NCBI GenBank assembly: GCA_021734075.1
Contig: JAIPJW010000006.1
Location: 1-61,989, forward strand
Length of the DNA stretch: 61,989 nucleotides
Direction of reading: 5' to 3'
DNA from: Cephaloticoccus sp.
GTDB lineage: Bacteria > Verrucomicrobiota > Verrucomicrobiia > Opitutales > Opitutaceae
Shown: positions 26,393 to 35,380 of the stretch, piece after piece
Position numbering within the stretch: position 1 is the first letter of the stretch
Layout of the letters: each line of letters starts with the position of its first letter
The notes under the pieces: model-generated
The model's database searches: none
What the model saw: only the letters and a program-made list of their open reading frames with translations
What the model was told of the DNA's origin: nothing
Translations under genes and position numbers: made by a program

Positions 26393-28072
26393 ATGGACTG
26401 GCTCCTACAATTGGTTTCGAATGAATCAGTCGCCCGCACGATATTGTTGTTGGGTATCGCCGGTGCGACCGGCGCGGCGTTGGGCAAAATTCGCCTCGGC
26501 GGGGTCAGCCTCGGGGTGGCCGGGGTGCTTTTTGCCGGACTATTTCTGGGTTACATGAAGCTGACAGTGGACGCGCATGTGCTGGAATTCGTGCGTGAGT
26601 TTGGCCTGATCGTTTTTGTTTATACCCTTGGCCTGCAAATTGGTCCGGGATTCTTCGGTTCATTGCGGTCACGCGGTTTGGTGCTCAATGGCTTTGCCGC
26701 CGCCATCGTGTTGCTGGGGGCCGCGGTGGCCTGGGGCTGGATTAAAATGGGTTTCGTGGAACCGGCCGCAGGCGTGGGCTTGCTCTCGGGTGCAACCACC
26801 AACACGCCCAGCCTCGCGGCGGCCCAACAGGCCTTCAAACAAGTGGGTGTTTTCGGGGATGCCTCGGCGACCCTGGGCCTGGCTTACGCCGTGGCGTATC
26901 CATTCGGCATCATCGGCATCATTCTGGCCATGTTGTTGGTGCGGGTCATCTTTCGCGTGGATGTGAAGGCGGAAGTGGCCGTGGCCGAGGCGGCCCAGCT
27001 GCCCAATCAACCCAAGCCGGTGACGCGCAATTTTGAGGTGAGAAACGCTAACCTGGTCGGCCGTCCGCTGGGGCGGGTGCCGGGGCTTAATGCTTCCGGG
27101 GTGGTGGTTTCACGCGTCTCGCGCAACGGGGTGGTCGACGTCGCCCGCCCCGAAACCCTTTTGCAGCTGGGCGACATCCTGCACGCTGTCGGCCCCGAGG
27201 AAGGGCTTGACGAACTCCGTGTGGTGGTGGGCGCGGAAACCGGCGTGGATTTGAAAACCCTGCCCGGTGCGGTGACCAATCGCCGGCTGATTGTGACCCG
27301 CAGTGAAGTGTTTGGTCAGCAGCTGGCGGAGGTGGAGGTCTTTGCGAGCCACAATGTCGTGGTGACACGGGTAACGCGCGGGGGCATCGAATTCACCCCG
27401 TTGCCGGGGTTCAGATTGCAATTTGGCGATGTGCTCATGGTCGTGGGCGAGGCGCCGCAGATTGAACTGGTGGCGGCGGCCGTGGGCAATTCGAACAAGG
27501 CGCTCAACTCGCCGCAGCCCATTCCATTTTTTCTCGGCATCGCACTCGGCGTGATCGTCGGCGCCATTCCCCTGGCGGTGCCCGGCTTGCCGGCGGCGGT
27601 GAAACTGGGTCTGGCCGGCGGGCCGCTGGTGGTGGCGATTCTGCTCTCGCGCATCGCCAATACCGGACCACTCGTCTGGTATCTGCCCACCAACGCCAAC
27701 CACATGTTGCGCGAGGTGGGCATCACGATGTTCCTGGCCGCCGTGGGGTTGAAGTCGGGCGAACACATCATGGAGATTTTGCTCGGCGAGCAGGGATTGC
27801 AGTGGGTGCTGTTGGGCGCGGTCGTGACCCTGGTGCCGTTGTTGTTGGTGGGCTTGCTGGCGCGCGCCTGGAAAAAAATAAATTACGCGGAACTGACCGG
27901 ACTGCTCGCGGGCAGCATGACGGATCCGCCGGCCTTGGCATTCGCCCAACAATCGACCGGCAGCGATGCGCCGGCCGTGGCTTATGCCACCGTGTATCCC
28001 CTGGTGATGTTGCTCCGGGTTTTCAGCGCGCAGTTGATTGTCTACCTGTTGGCCCGCGCGGCTGGCGGGTAG
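26393..28072 (+). CDS. AspT/YidE/YbjL family transporter with two RCK_C domains
   Basis: 559-residue inner-membrane protein. Two homologous hydrophobic halves flank a central soluble part. Each half has the AspT-type loop: GVGLLSGATTNTPSLAAAQQA in the first, LTGLLAGSMTDPPALAFAQQS in the second. The central region contains two TrkA-C/RCK_C repeats (about 210-375), ligand-binding domains that gate transport. Family members exchange dicarboxylates or amino acids such as aspartate and alanine. The substrate here is unknown. The ATG at 26393 has no ribosome site. Preceded by 258 bp with a GC-rich hairpin (26235-26250). Confidence 0.88.
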   Translation: MDWLLQLVSNESVARTILLLGIAGATGAALGKIRLGGVSLGVAGVLFAGLFLGYMKLTVDAHVLEFVREFGLIVFVYTLGLQIGPGFFGSLRSRGLVLNGFAAAIVLLGAAVAWGWIKMGFVEPAAGVGLLSGATTNTPSLAAAQQAFKQVGVFGDASATLGLAYAVAYPFGIIGIILAMLLVRVIFRVDVKAEVAVAEAAQLPNQPKPVTRNFEVRNANLVGRPLGRVPGLNASGVVVSRVSRNGVVDVARPETLLQLGDILHAVGPEEGLDELRVVVGAETGVDLKTLPGAVTNRRLIVTRSEVFGQQLAEVEVFASHNVVVTRVTRGGIEFTPLPGFRLQFGDVLMVVGEAPQIELVAAAVGNSNKALNSPQPIPFFLGIALGVIVGAIPLAVPGLPAAVKLGLAGGPLVVAILLSRIANTGPLVWYLPTNANHMLREVGITMFLAAVGLKSGEHIMEILLGEQGLQWVLLGAVVTLVPLLLVGLLARAWKKINYAELTGLLAGSMTDPPALAFAQQSTGSDAPAVAYATVYPLVMLLRVFSAQLIVYLLARAAGG

Positions 28073-28086
28073 GCCGAATGGCAGAG

Positions 28087-28129
28087 GGCCGTGCGCTTAC
28101 ACCTTCGCTGAAGCTATTGCGCACAGGCC
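28087..28129. terminator. Hairpin between convergent genes
   Basis: Arms ggccgtgcgc (28087-28096) and gcgcac-a-ggcc (28119-28129) pair with one bulged base. It sits 15 bp after the transporter stop and 50 bp before the stop of the convergent flavin enzyme. No T-tract, so its terminator role is tentative. Confidence 0.35.
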
Positions 28130-28178
28130 GCGCGCGATCCACCTCGCAGCATCAGCCCATGGCACGAGGCTCAACAGG

Positions 28179-29600
28179 TCAGGCGTTCTCGGGCTGCAGG
28201 TAACGCAACACGTCGGCTGCGGAATAACGGTCTGCGCCGGCCGGCACCAGTCGGGCCAGATCAGCAACCTCGTTGCCGGCGGTCACAATGGCGGGTTCCG
28301 GTGTGCCGTGGCGCACCTGACCCAACCCGACGGTCGCCATGAGCCCATTGCACAAACACTTGCGGCCCACGGTATCGGCCAAGTCTCCCCCTTTGCGCAC
28401 GTAGTCGTCGACCGGTTCACCGGCGCAGCGGTAACCCACCGTGCCATCCTCCCGGAGGTAAGCCTGCCGCAGGTAGCCGAGATCGCAGATTCGTTCCCGG
28501 TCGGTATACGTGGTGATTTCCGAAATGGATCCGGTTACATCCGCCACCTTGAAAGGGAAACCGGTGGGGGAAGCCACGGGATCGGTAAACACCGCGGCGG
28601 TGCCACCGCGACTGGCCTGCAGCATTGTCCGCTTCAACTCGGGTTCGACGCCCGATTCATCACAAAAGGCAAAGGCCGTGCCGACCTGGATACCCGCCGC
28701 GCCGAGCTGCAATGCCTCCGCCAGTTTTTCCGGCCTGGCCTGGCCCCCTGCCAACCAGAAGGGCAGGCCGATGTCGCGAATCTTGGTCAGTTCGGGCACA
28801 TCGCGGGGCCCGTAGATCGGTTCGCCCTGAGCATCCAATTGCATGGGTCCGCGCGGCGGGGCGTTGTGGCCGCCCGCGATTTCGCTTTCGACGATAAAGC
28901 CGTCCACCTGGCCGTTGGATTTTTTGGCCAAGGTCAACGCAAGCGTCGCGGAGGCAACGATCGCCAGAAAGAAAGGCCGGGACAAACGGGGAGCGTTCCC
29001 ACCAAAAAAAGCGGCGGGATCAAAGCGCATCAAATGCTCGGTTCCCACCGCGGCGCCGGCCACGTCGATCTTTTGCTCGGCCGGTTCACCCGCCGCCAGG
29101 CGATCCAAGGCGCCGGGAATCTGGCGCGGAATGCCGGCACCCATTAGCACGTAGTCCACGCCGGCCAGCATCGCGCCATACAACGAGGCGAGCGTGGGCA
29201 GCTGAATTTTTTCCAGCAGGTTGATCCCCACCACACCGGAGTGACCCGCCTTGGCGAGAAAGACCTCGGCAAAATTCGCCGCCACCGTCAGCTCGGTCAT
29301 GGCCGCGCTGGTTTGCAGCGAAGGCATCGGCGTGGATGCGAAGGCATGATCGGCGGCCTTGCCGCCCGGCGTGTAATAACGAGCCAGCACCCGCTCGACG
29401 ATGGCCGGGATGGGAAAATGGGCGAGCGCCCGTCGCATGGCGCCATCCTCATCACCGGCCTGCAATCGCCGGGCCATCACGCTGGCCAGGGCCGTGCCCG
29501 AGACAACGCCGAGGGCGCCCAATTGCGAAACGGAGTGTGCCAGTTTCCAGTTGGAAACCGCCACGCCCATGCCGCCCTGAATGATAACCGGATGTGCCAT
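28179..29600 (-). CDS. Nitronate monooxygenase-like flavin enzyme
   Basis: 473 residues of the FMN-dependent nitronate monooxygenase / 2-nitropropane dioxygenase superfamily. The opening is HPVIIQGGMGVAVSNWKLAHSVSQLGALGVVSGT. The phosphate-binding region includes VESEIAGGHNAPP, and FWLAGGQARPEKLAEALQLGAAGIQVGTAFAF is the typical end of the barrel. It is longer than the classical 320-residue enzymes, with a C-terminal extension bearing several cysteines (ERICDLGYL, YRCAGEP, RKCLCNGL) that may bind a metal or cluster. Start set at 29600 where the conserved N-terminus begins. Divergent from the ABC exporter. Confidence 0.82.
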   Translation of the reverse strand: MAHPVIIQGGMGVAVSNWKLAHSVSQLGALGVVSGTALASVMARRLQAGDEDGAMRRALAHFPIPAIVERVLARYYTPGGKAADHAFASTPMPSLQTSAAMTELTVAANFAEVFLAKAGHSGVVGINLLEKIQLPTLASLYGAMLAGVDYVLMGAGIPRQIPGALDRLAAGEPAEQKIDVAGAAVGTEHLMRFDPAAFFGGNAPRLSRPFFLAIVASATLALTLAKKSNGQVDGFIVESEIAGGHNAPPRGPMQLDAQGEPIYGPRDVPELTKIRDIGLPFWLAGGQARPEKLAEALQLGAAGIQVGTAFAFCDESGVEPELKRTMLQASRGGTAAVFTDPVASPTGFPFKVADVTGSISEITTYTDRERICDLGYLRQAYLREDGTVGYRCAGEPVDDYVRKGGDLADTVGRKCLCNGLMATVGLGQVRHGTPEPAIVTAGNEVADLARLVPAGADRYSAADVLRYLQPENA

Positions 29601-29784
29601 AAATGAATATATTTCCGGGCGGAATGATCGCCGCCGGGTGCGACAGCGAATGAATAACCACCCTCCACGCCCATCCACCTTGGCGGGGCCCACCAAGTAA
29701 CGAAAGGCTGATGAAGGCCGGGCCGGCGGTTATTAACAAAGTTGGCAGACCCTAGCAATATATGCACGCTGACGGGTGGGAGCC

Positions 29785-29790
29785 TATAAT
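29785..29790 (+). promoter_or_regulatory. Candidate -10 box for the ABC exporter gene
   Basis: A perfect TATAAT lies 44 bp before the chosen ATG (29834). No convincing -35 is seen at the proper distance, so certainty is low. Confidence 0.25.
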
Positions 29791-29833
29791 CCCTAGAATG
29801 GCTCGCGGGGTTGCGCTCCCCTCATTGGTCGGC

Positions 29834-31624
29834 ATGGTGATCCCCTTGAAAACCGAGAGTCCGTTTCGTCGCGTCGCCCGTTACCTTCTGCGTTACCGCG
29901 GGCTGTTTATCCTGACCTTGTCGCTGGCGGTGGGCAGCACCCTGTTCCTCGTCGCGATTCCCCAGGTCATCAAGTGGATCGTGGATTCCGTGATCGCGGC
30001 CGGCCGCCGCGACCTGCTCCTGTGGGGCGTGGCAGCCCTGACCGGCTGCTATTTTCTGCGCGACGCGTTCAATTCCCTGCGGATCCGCGTCAACAACACG
30101 CTGGAACAACGCGTGCTGGTCGACCTGCGCGGGGATCTGCATGCCCGACTGCTCCAATTGCCGGTGGGTTATTACGACCAACGCCAGACCGGTGAGATCG
30201 CCTCCCGCGTCATCGAGGATGTGCAAAATGTCGAGCGCGCGTTGCTCGACGGCACCGAGCAGGGCACGGTCAGTCTGCTCACGCTGGGCGCCATCACCAC
30301 GATCCTGTTCGTCCAGCAGCCGATGCTGGCCGCGCTCGTGCTCGTGCCGCTGCCGATCGTGTTTTTGCTCGGTCGATTGCATTTCAAGGCCGGCCGTGTG
30401 TTGTGGAAAAATACCCGCGAGGCGGCGGGTGCGCTCAACGGACTGCTGATGGAAAATATTTCCGGACACCGGCTCATCAGTTCCTTCGCGCTCGGGGATC
30501 GCGAGCGCGGCCGTTTCCGGGAAGCCGCCCACCTGTTGCGCGACACGACCCTGAAGGCCATGTATCGCTGGTCGCTGCACGGCCCCGGCACAAACTTCAT
30601 CACCAGTCTTGGGGCGGTCGCAGTCATGGGCGTGGGCGGTTCGCTGCTTATGCAGAGCCAGGCCAATGGCGGCGATTTCACGCTGGGCGATTTCATCAGC
30701 TTCTTTGCCTACTGTTCGCTGGTCTACGAGCCGGTGAGCCGGCTCAATCAGCTCAACCAACTGCTGTCTGCCGCGCGGGCCTCGAGCGACCGGGTGTTTG
30801 AGATCCTGGATCATCCGGTGGAAATCGAATCACCAGCCCAGCCCAAGCCGTTTCCGGTGGGGGTGCCTGAGATCCGCTACGAAAACGTGAACTACGGCTA
30901 TCCGGGAAGACCGCCGGTGCTGACCGATTTTTCACTCACCCTGCCGGCCGGCAAGGTCACGGCCCTGGTCGGACACACGGGGGCGGGCAAGACCACCTTG
31001 GCCAATCTGCTGCTGCGTTACTACGATGTGACCGGCGGGCGGGTGATGCTGGGCGGGGTGGATGTGCGCGACTTCGATCTGGGCACACTGCGCCAGCAGA
31101 TCGGGCTGGTGGCGCAGGAACCGTTTCTTTTCAACGGCACGGTCGCCGACAACCTGCGCCTGGCCCGGGTCGGGGCCAGCGATACGGCCATGGTGGCCGC
31201 CTTGGAGGCCGCCGCGGCCTGGGAATTCGTCCAACAGTTGCCCGACGGAATGCACACGCAGATCGGCGAGCGCGGTGTGCGGCTCTCGCAGGGCGAAAAG
31301 CAACGTCTTACCATCGCGCGCGTCATTCTGCGCAATCCGCCGCTGGTCATCCTCGACGAGGCCACGGCCAGCGTCGACACCATCACCGAAAACGCCATCC
31401 AGCGGGCGCTGGGAAATTTGGTGCAGGAGCGCACCACGTTGGTGATAGCGCACCGCCTGTCCACGGTGCGCCGGGCCGACCAGATTGTGGTGCTGGCCCA
31501 CGGTCACATTGTGGAAAAAGGCACGCACGACGATCTCATCGCCCGCGACGGGGCCTACGCCAAGCTCTGGCACGCGCAGGCCCAGGCCGACCAACACACC
31601 TTTGAAGTGCTGAGCGAGCTGTGA
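29834..31624 (+). CDS. ABC transporter, fused permease/ATP-binding exporter (MsbA-like half transporter)
   Basis: 596 residues: six membrane helices in the first 310, then a nucleotide-binding domain. Walker A GHTGAGKTT at 380, signature LSQGEKQ at 484, Walker B VILDEA at 505, switch His in IAHRLST at 540. The protein is expected to work as a homodimer in the inner membrane, exporting a lipid or other hydrophobic compound. The substrate cannot be told. Start at 29834 keeps a normal cytosolic N-terminus. The frame is open to 29762. Confidence 0.9.
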   Translation: MVIPLKTESPFRRVARYLLRYRGLFILTLSLAVGSTLFLVAIPQVIKWIVDSVIAAGRRDLLLWGVAALTGCYFLRDAFNSLRIRVNNTLEQRVLVDLRGDLHARLLQLPVGYYDQRQTGEIASRVIEDVQNVERALLDGTEQGTVSLLTLGAITTILFVQQPMLAALVLVPLPIVFLLGRLHFKAGRVLWKNTREAAGALNGLLMENISGHRLISSFALGDRERGRFREAAHLLRDTTLKAMYRWSLHGPGTNFITSLGAVAVMGVGGSLLMQSQANGGDFTLGDFISFFAYCSLVYEPVSRLNQLNQLLSAARASSDRVFEILDHPVEIESPAQPKPFPVGVPEIRYENVNYGYPGRPPVLTDFSLTLPAGKVTALVGHTGAGKTTLANLLLRYYDVTGGRVMLGGVDVRDFDLGTLRQQIGLVAQEPFLFNGTVADNLRLARVGASDTAMVAALEAAAAWEFVQQLPDGMHTQIGERGVRLSQGEKQRLTIARVILRNPPLVILDEATASVDTITENAIQRALGNLVQERTTLVIAHRLSTVRRADQIVVLAHGHIVEKGTHDDLIARDGAYAKLWHAQAQADQHTFEVLSEL

Positions 31625-31698
31625 GGCGACACCTGCTTAGCCCAACAGAAGAGGAGCCGGATGAAGGGCAACCAGACAGGCCGGACTTTGGGGCGAGG

Positions 31699-33270
31699 TC
31701 AGGCCAGAAGTCGTTGCAAGCGTGCCACTCCCAGGGCCCAGAAATTCTGACCCCGCACCTTGCCGGTATAGAATACTGAAAAGGACCCGTCTTCTTCGGC
31801 TATCAGGCCCAGCGCCGTCCGCAAATCCTCCGACCATTGGGCCGTTCCGGTTTCCGGTTGCACGGCCAGATTACCGCCCTTCGGCCAATGTATGCCATCG
31901 GTGGAGATCGCGCATCCGATGTGCCGGGGTTCTGCGATGTAGGTGTCGCCGGGGGCACAATTATCGTAAACCGCGACATAGTGCGAACCGACTTTGGTGA
32001 CGAGCGGGTTCTCGATGAACACTGGTTCGATCGGCGAAGGGTTCAATCCTTCACAGCGGGTCCATGGACCGTTGAGATTGGGGGCCTCGACCAAGCCGAC
32101 CAACCAGGGCCCCAACGGGCAGTGGTTGTGGCTGCCGTAAAAGCCATACCAGCGTTCGCCAACCTGCCAGGGATAAAACGAGTCGGTGCCTTGTTGTCCT
32201 TCCCATGATTGGGCGCGGGCATCCGGTTGGAGAATGATTTCCGCATCCCGGTATGGTCCGCCGATGCCATCCCGGCCCGGGTTGACTGAGACCGCCCGCC
32301 AGATCCGGCCATTCATGTGCAGGCCCTCGGTTTCGCCCTGCCCGGGGCGATAGGCGACATAGAACAGATTCCATTGGTCCGATTGCTCGTCGAAAACAGC
32401 CATCGGGGCCCAAAGGGAGAAACGGTTGTCTCCCGGCGTAAGACGACCATCGGTCTCGTAAAGGGTGCTGATCCGTTGCCAGCACAAACCATCGGGGCTC
32501 GACCAATGGGCCAGACGCATTTTCACCCAAAAAGGATCATCCGCCATTTCGGCGGTAAAGAGATGATAGCGGCCGGCCTCCTTGACGACGCAGCCGCCCT
32601 CAAAACCATATTTATTGCCGGCCAGTGCGGGGTGGTTTGCCCCGATGACTGGTCCCCCGGGGGCGTGGGTCAGCTCAAAACGTTGTATGGGACCGGCCAA
32701 GGCATCGTGCATGAGTCCGGCAATGGCGGGAGGCAGATCGAGTTTCAAGGCCAGTTCCCGGGCCTTGGGACTGAGTTTGCGCCAGGTTTTGCGCAGGATA
32801 TCGATGAATTTTCCGCGGGGATAATCCGCATGTTGCGCGGCGAAGGCGCCGATCTCGTTTTCCAAAAACACGAGCACGGCGGCATCCTCAAGGGCCTGGG
32901 TGCCGGGATTGGTCTTCAGTCCACTCTTGGCCACCCAGTCCGCCACGTCGTCGGCCTCCGGGGCGGATACACCCGCGGCAAGGAGCAACGTTTTCGCCCG
33001 CCCGGCCTGCTTGACGTAGAGGCTGCGGCGCCACGCGTGGTAACCCGGCTTGTCCAACGGGAAACTGTCGCGTGGCACGGACCAGCGTTCGAGATGCTGG
33101 CACCGCGCGGCGAGGCGCAGCAAGGGCGGGGCTTCGGGCACGAGCTGGTTGACCCAAGCCTCCATGCGGTCCGCATACACGAGTTCGGCGGGTTGGCCGT
33201 CGGTGGTGCGCTTGGGATCGGCCGCATGGGCGGCATCAATGGCAAGGCGGGCCTGGTCAAAATGGTTCAT
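31699..33270 (-). CDS. DUF4202 domain fused to a glycosidase-like five-bladed beta-propeller
   Basis: 523 residues in two parts. Residues 1-190 or so match DUF4202, a helical domain of unknown function (ELVYADRMEAWV, LAARCQHLERWSVPRDSFPLDKPGYHAWR at 53-81, LEDAAVLVFLE, FIDILRKTWRKLSP). From about 205 on, repeated blades with aromatic and Asp-rich strands (GRYHLFTAEMADDPFW, LAHWSSPDGLCWQ, GFYGSHNHCPLGPW, YVAVYDNCAPGDTY, IGCAISTDGIHWP) resemble GH43/GH32/GH130-type propellers. No signal peptide, so cytosolic. DUF4202 normally occurs alone. Catalytic acids of the propeller are not assigned, so enzyme activity is inferred. Confidence 0.7.
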   Translation of the reverse strand: MNHFDQARLAIDAAHAADPKRTTDGQPAELVYADRMEAWVNQLVPEAPPLLRLAARCQHLERWSVPRDSFPLDKPGYHAWRRSLYVKQAGRAKTLLLAAGVSAPEADDVADWVAKSGLKTNPGTQALEDAAVLVFLENEIGAFAAQHADYPRGKFIDILRKTWRKLSPKARELALKLDLPPAIAGLMHDALAGPIQRFELTHAPGGPVIGANHPALAGNKYGFEGGCVVKEAGRYHLFTAEMADDPFWVKMRLAHWSSPDGLCWQRISTLYETDGRLTPGDNRFSLWAPMAVFDEQSDQWNLFYVAYRPGQGETEGLHMNGRIWRAVSVNPGRDGIGGPYRDAEIILQPDARAQSWEGQQGTDSFYPWQVGERWYGFYGSHNHCPLGPWLVGLVEAPNLNGPWTRCEGLNPSPIEPVFIENPLVTKVGSHYVAVYDNCAPGDTYIAEPRHIGCAISTDGIHWPKGGNLAVQPETGTAQWSEDLRTALGLIAEEDGSFSVFYTGKVRGQNFWALGVARLQRLLA

Positions 33271-33611
33271 TCCAGGGAGAGGCAGAATGATTTAACCGCG
33301 AATTGACACGAAAAACTCAAATAGCTGTGAAGTCATGATTAAAGATAATCCGATATCCTTGATTTGCGGTTTCCCTATTTAAAGCCGGCAACCTTGGTCG
33401 CTTTGACCTGACTTCCACGGCACGAGCGGCTGATCGCCCTTGACTTGTGGGTCGTGAGCTCGCTCGCGTTAGATGACTGAGCGCTGGCGAGCAGGCTGCC
33501 AACTGTTTTGAATTCTCATCCTTGGATATCAAGGTGGACTGGGCGCTCCGCGCGCGGTCTGGCCCGTGGGACTGACTTGCCGATATCTGGGCGCGGAGCG
33601 CCCGGACCACC
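33271..33611. other. Gene-free stretch with a DUF1643 remnant and a long inverted repeat
   Basis: 341 bp between the fusion gene start and the DUF1643 stop. It holds the remnant at 33379-33450 and a 22-base-arm inverted repeat (33532-33612). The left end (33295-33315) contains the degenerate motif accgcgaattgacacgaaaa, similar to other intergenic stretches in the window. Confidence 0.6.
33379..33450 (-). pseudogene. Remnant of a second DUF1643 gene 3' end
   Basis: The minus strand reads KGDQPLVPWKSGQSD and stops at TAA (33379-33381). The intact gene 160 bp away ends KGDQPLVRWKPLVASRI. About 30 bp are nearly identical at DNA level (around 33411-33441 against 33637-33665). Nothing of the upstream coding part remains, so this is a truncated duplicate or a recombination scar. 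Confidence 0.55.
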
Positions 33612-33612
33612 T
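33532..33612. repeat. Long inverted repeat at the DUF1643 stop codon
   Basis: Arms of 22 bases (33532-33553 and 33591-33612) pair with two mismatches around a 37-base loop. The right arm ends on the first base of the stop codon complement (33612-33614). There is no GTAG head and no T-tract. It could stabilise or end the mRNA, or mark a recombination end. Confidence 0.6.
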
Positions 33613-34109
33613 CAAATTCGGCTCGCGACAAGCGGCTTCCACCGCACGAGGGGTTGGTCGCCCTTGATGTAAAGGGGGTGCCTGGGAAAGCCGTCCTTGG
33701 TGGTGCCGAGACACCAGAGGGTGTGGCGGGAGAGGAGCTTTGCGACGGCGAGGGCGCGATCCTGATGGACGCCGTGCGCGCCCCACGCAGCGACGACCCG
33801 GTCACAGCGTTCCGCGGCGGCGAGCAGGGCCTGGTCATTCTCCGGTCCGATGGGATCAGTCGCGCGCTGCATCTCCTTTGGATCCGTGGCGCGAAAGCCG
33901 AAGATGTTGGTCATCAGAAAACCATCATAACCTTCCCGCTCGGAAAACGAGCGGATGCGCGTGAGCGTGGGATCGAGCTTTTGCTCATCGGCCGTGCTCG
34001 GATTGAGCCCGATCCACATGATCAGCTTTTCGCCGAACAGCGGATTGATCCGATGCAGCAGGGTGTAGCGATGCCGCCGGTCGGGTGAGAAATGACAGTC
34101 GTTTACCAC
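33612..34109 (-). CDS. DUF1643 domain protein
   Basis: About 165 residues matching DUF1643: RYTLLHRINPLFGEKLIMWIGLNPSTADEQKLDPTLTRI near the N-terminus, YDGFLMTNIFGFRATDPKEM in the middle, and the VVAAWGAHG and LGTTKDGFPRHPLYI segments. Function unknown. The family often occurs in mobile or accessory regions. The frame runs upstream into the neighbouring gene, so the start is unclear: GTG 34109 is used, with TTG 34115 or 34127 as alternatives; no ribosome site is seen. It is 68 bp downstream of the aminopeptidase gene on the same strand. A 3' fragment of a second copy lies downstream. Confidence 0.75.
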   Translation of the reverse strand: MVNDCHFSPDRRHRYTLLHRINPLFGEKLIMWIGLNPSTADEQKLDPTLTRIRSFSEREGYDGFLMTNIFGFRATDPKEMQRATDPIGPENDQALLAAAERCDRVVAAWGAHGVHQDRALAVAKLLSRHTLWCLGTTKDGFPRHPLYIKGDQPLVRWKPLVASRI

Positions 34110-34177
34110 GCCCAACGCTGGAAACAATCCGGGCGGGCGTCGAGCTTCGCGCGGTGTATGATACCCCCGATCCGCGG

Positions 34178-35380
34178 TTAGACCTGAAATTCGCCGTCGC
34201 GGTAGATGACTTGGGTCGAGCCGTCGGCGAGATGGGCGGTGACGACGCGATTCGAGGTGGCGACGATGTCGGTGTGGACGGCGGAGTTGTTGTAACCCAT
34301 CTCCGCCCATTGTTCGTCACTGACCGTGGCGGGGTCGCCGGTGTAGGAGTCGCGGTAGGCGGCACCGACGGCGAGGTGGGTGTTGCCCCACTGGCCGCCG
34401 ACGTTCTCGTCAAAGAGGGTCTCGCCCATGAACTTGGTGATGCGGGAGAAACGGCGGTCGGTGAGGGAGAACTCGCCGATCTTGTCGGCGTTTTCAACCG
34501 CGATCATCTCGCGCAGCACATCCTCGCCCTCGGTGGCCGTGGCCTTGGTGACACAACCGTCCTTGAACTCCAGGTAGGCTCCCTTGATCAACGCACCGTA
34601 GCGATAGAGCGGTTCGGTGAAACAGATGCGGCCCTCGGTGCCGCGCCAGTCGGGTGAAATGAAGAGTTCGAAACTGGGGATGTTGCGGCCGGACCCACCG
34701 AGCCATTTGCGCTTGGGGCCGATTTTCACCCAGAGATCGGTGTCCTCGGCCTCAACGTGCAGGCGATCAATCCCGAGGGCATCGAGCTTGTCCTTGATCA
34801 TGTAGAGTTCGGTGTAGAGGACCTTCCATTTTTCAGCGGGTTTGGCCTCGTCCAGGTAACATGCCTGGATGATTTCGTGCCAGTAGTCCTCCAGGGACAG
34901 ACCGACTTCGTCGGCCATGGCCTGAGTGCCATACAGCGCAAGCGTCCAAGTGTAGTGACCGGCGCTTTCCTTGTCACGCCGCCAGTCCATGTAGGGTTTG
35001 TGGGCCTTTTGCACGGCCATGAGTTTCTTGCCGGGAATGCCGGCGAGTTCGCGCTTGTTGGTCTCGGCGAGGATGGCCACGGTGTGATCGATCTGATCGA
35101 CGGTGCCGCGGTGGTATTTCTCAGCGAAAAACGACAGTTGTTCGTCGCTGGCGAGCTCGTAGAACTCACGGGCAATGTCGTCCGGGGTGTAGAACACGAG
35201 CGGGTGGGCCCCGGCCTTGAGGACGGCTCGGCGCAGGGCGATGAGGAACGGTTTGGCGACCTCGGGCACGCGCAGTTGGACGACCTCACCGGGTTTCACG
35301 CCCTCGCCGCTGTTGAGGGCGAAGTTGATCATCACATCAGCATAGCTGTCGAGCAGGTCGGCGGAGGGTTGGTAGGTCAT
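34178..35380 (-). CDS. M29 family aminopeptidase (AmpS/thermophilic type)
   Basis: 400 residues, a normal length for the M29 metallo-aminopeptidases, cytosolic dimers that remove N-terminal residues with two metal ions. Typical segments are DSYADVMINFALNSGEGVKPGE at the N-terminus, then WGLG-like NIPSFELFISPDWRGTEGRICF, a metal-binding Glu in the region of AYLEFKDG and IGEFSL, GNTHLAVGAAYRDS with the conserved His, and VHTDIV near the C-terminus. Start ATG 35378-35380; the 49 codons upstream in frame are not family-like. Confidence 0.92.
   Translation of the reverse strand: MTYQPSADLLDSYADVMINFALNSGEGVKPGEVVQLRVPEVAKPFLIALRRAVLKAGAHPLVFYTPDDIAREFYELASDEQLSFFAEKYHRGTVDQIDHTVAILAETNKRELAGIPGKKLMAVQKAHKPYMDWRRDKESAGHYTWTLALYGTQAMADEVGLSLEDYWHEIIQACYLDEAKPAEKWKVLYTELYMIKDKLDALGIDRLHVEAEDTDLWVKIGPKRKWLGGSGRNIPSFELFISPDWRGTEGRICFTEPLYRYGALIKGAYLEFKDGCVTKATATEGEDVLREMIAVENADKIGEFSLTDRRFSRITKFMGETLFDENVGGQWGNTHLAVGAAYRDSYTGDPATVSDEQWAEMGYNNSAVHTDIVATSNRVVTAHLADGSTQVIYRDGEFQV

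Noticed and set aside
26223-26558. GTG-started frame behind a perfect AGGAGG, upstream of and overlapping the AspT-type gene
   Set aside because: The product is Arg-rich without any family pattern, and its second half is an out-of-frame reading of the transporter gene. The AGGAGG may be chance or belong to a leader peptide, which I cannot support.
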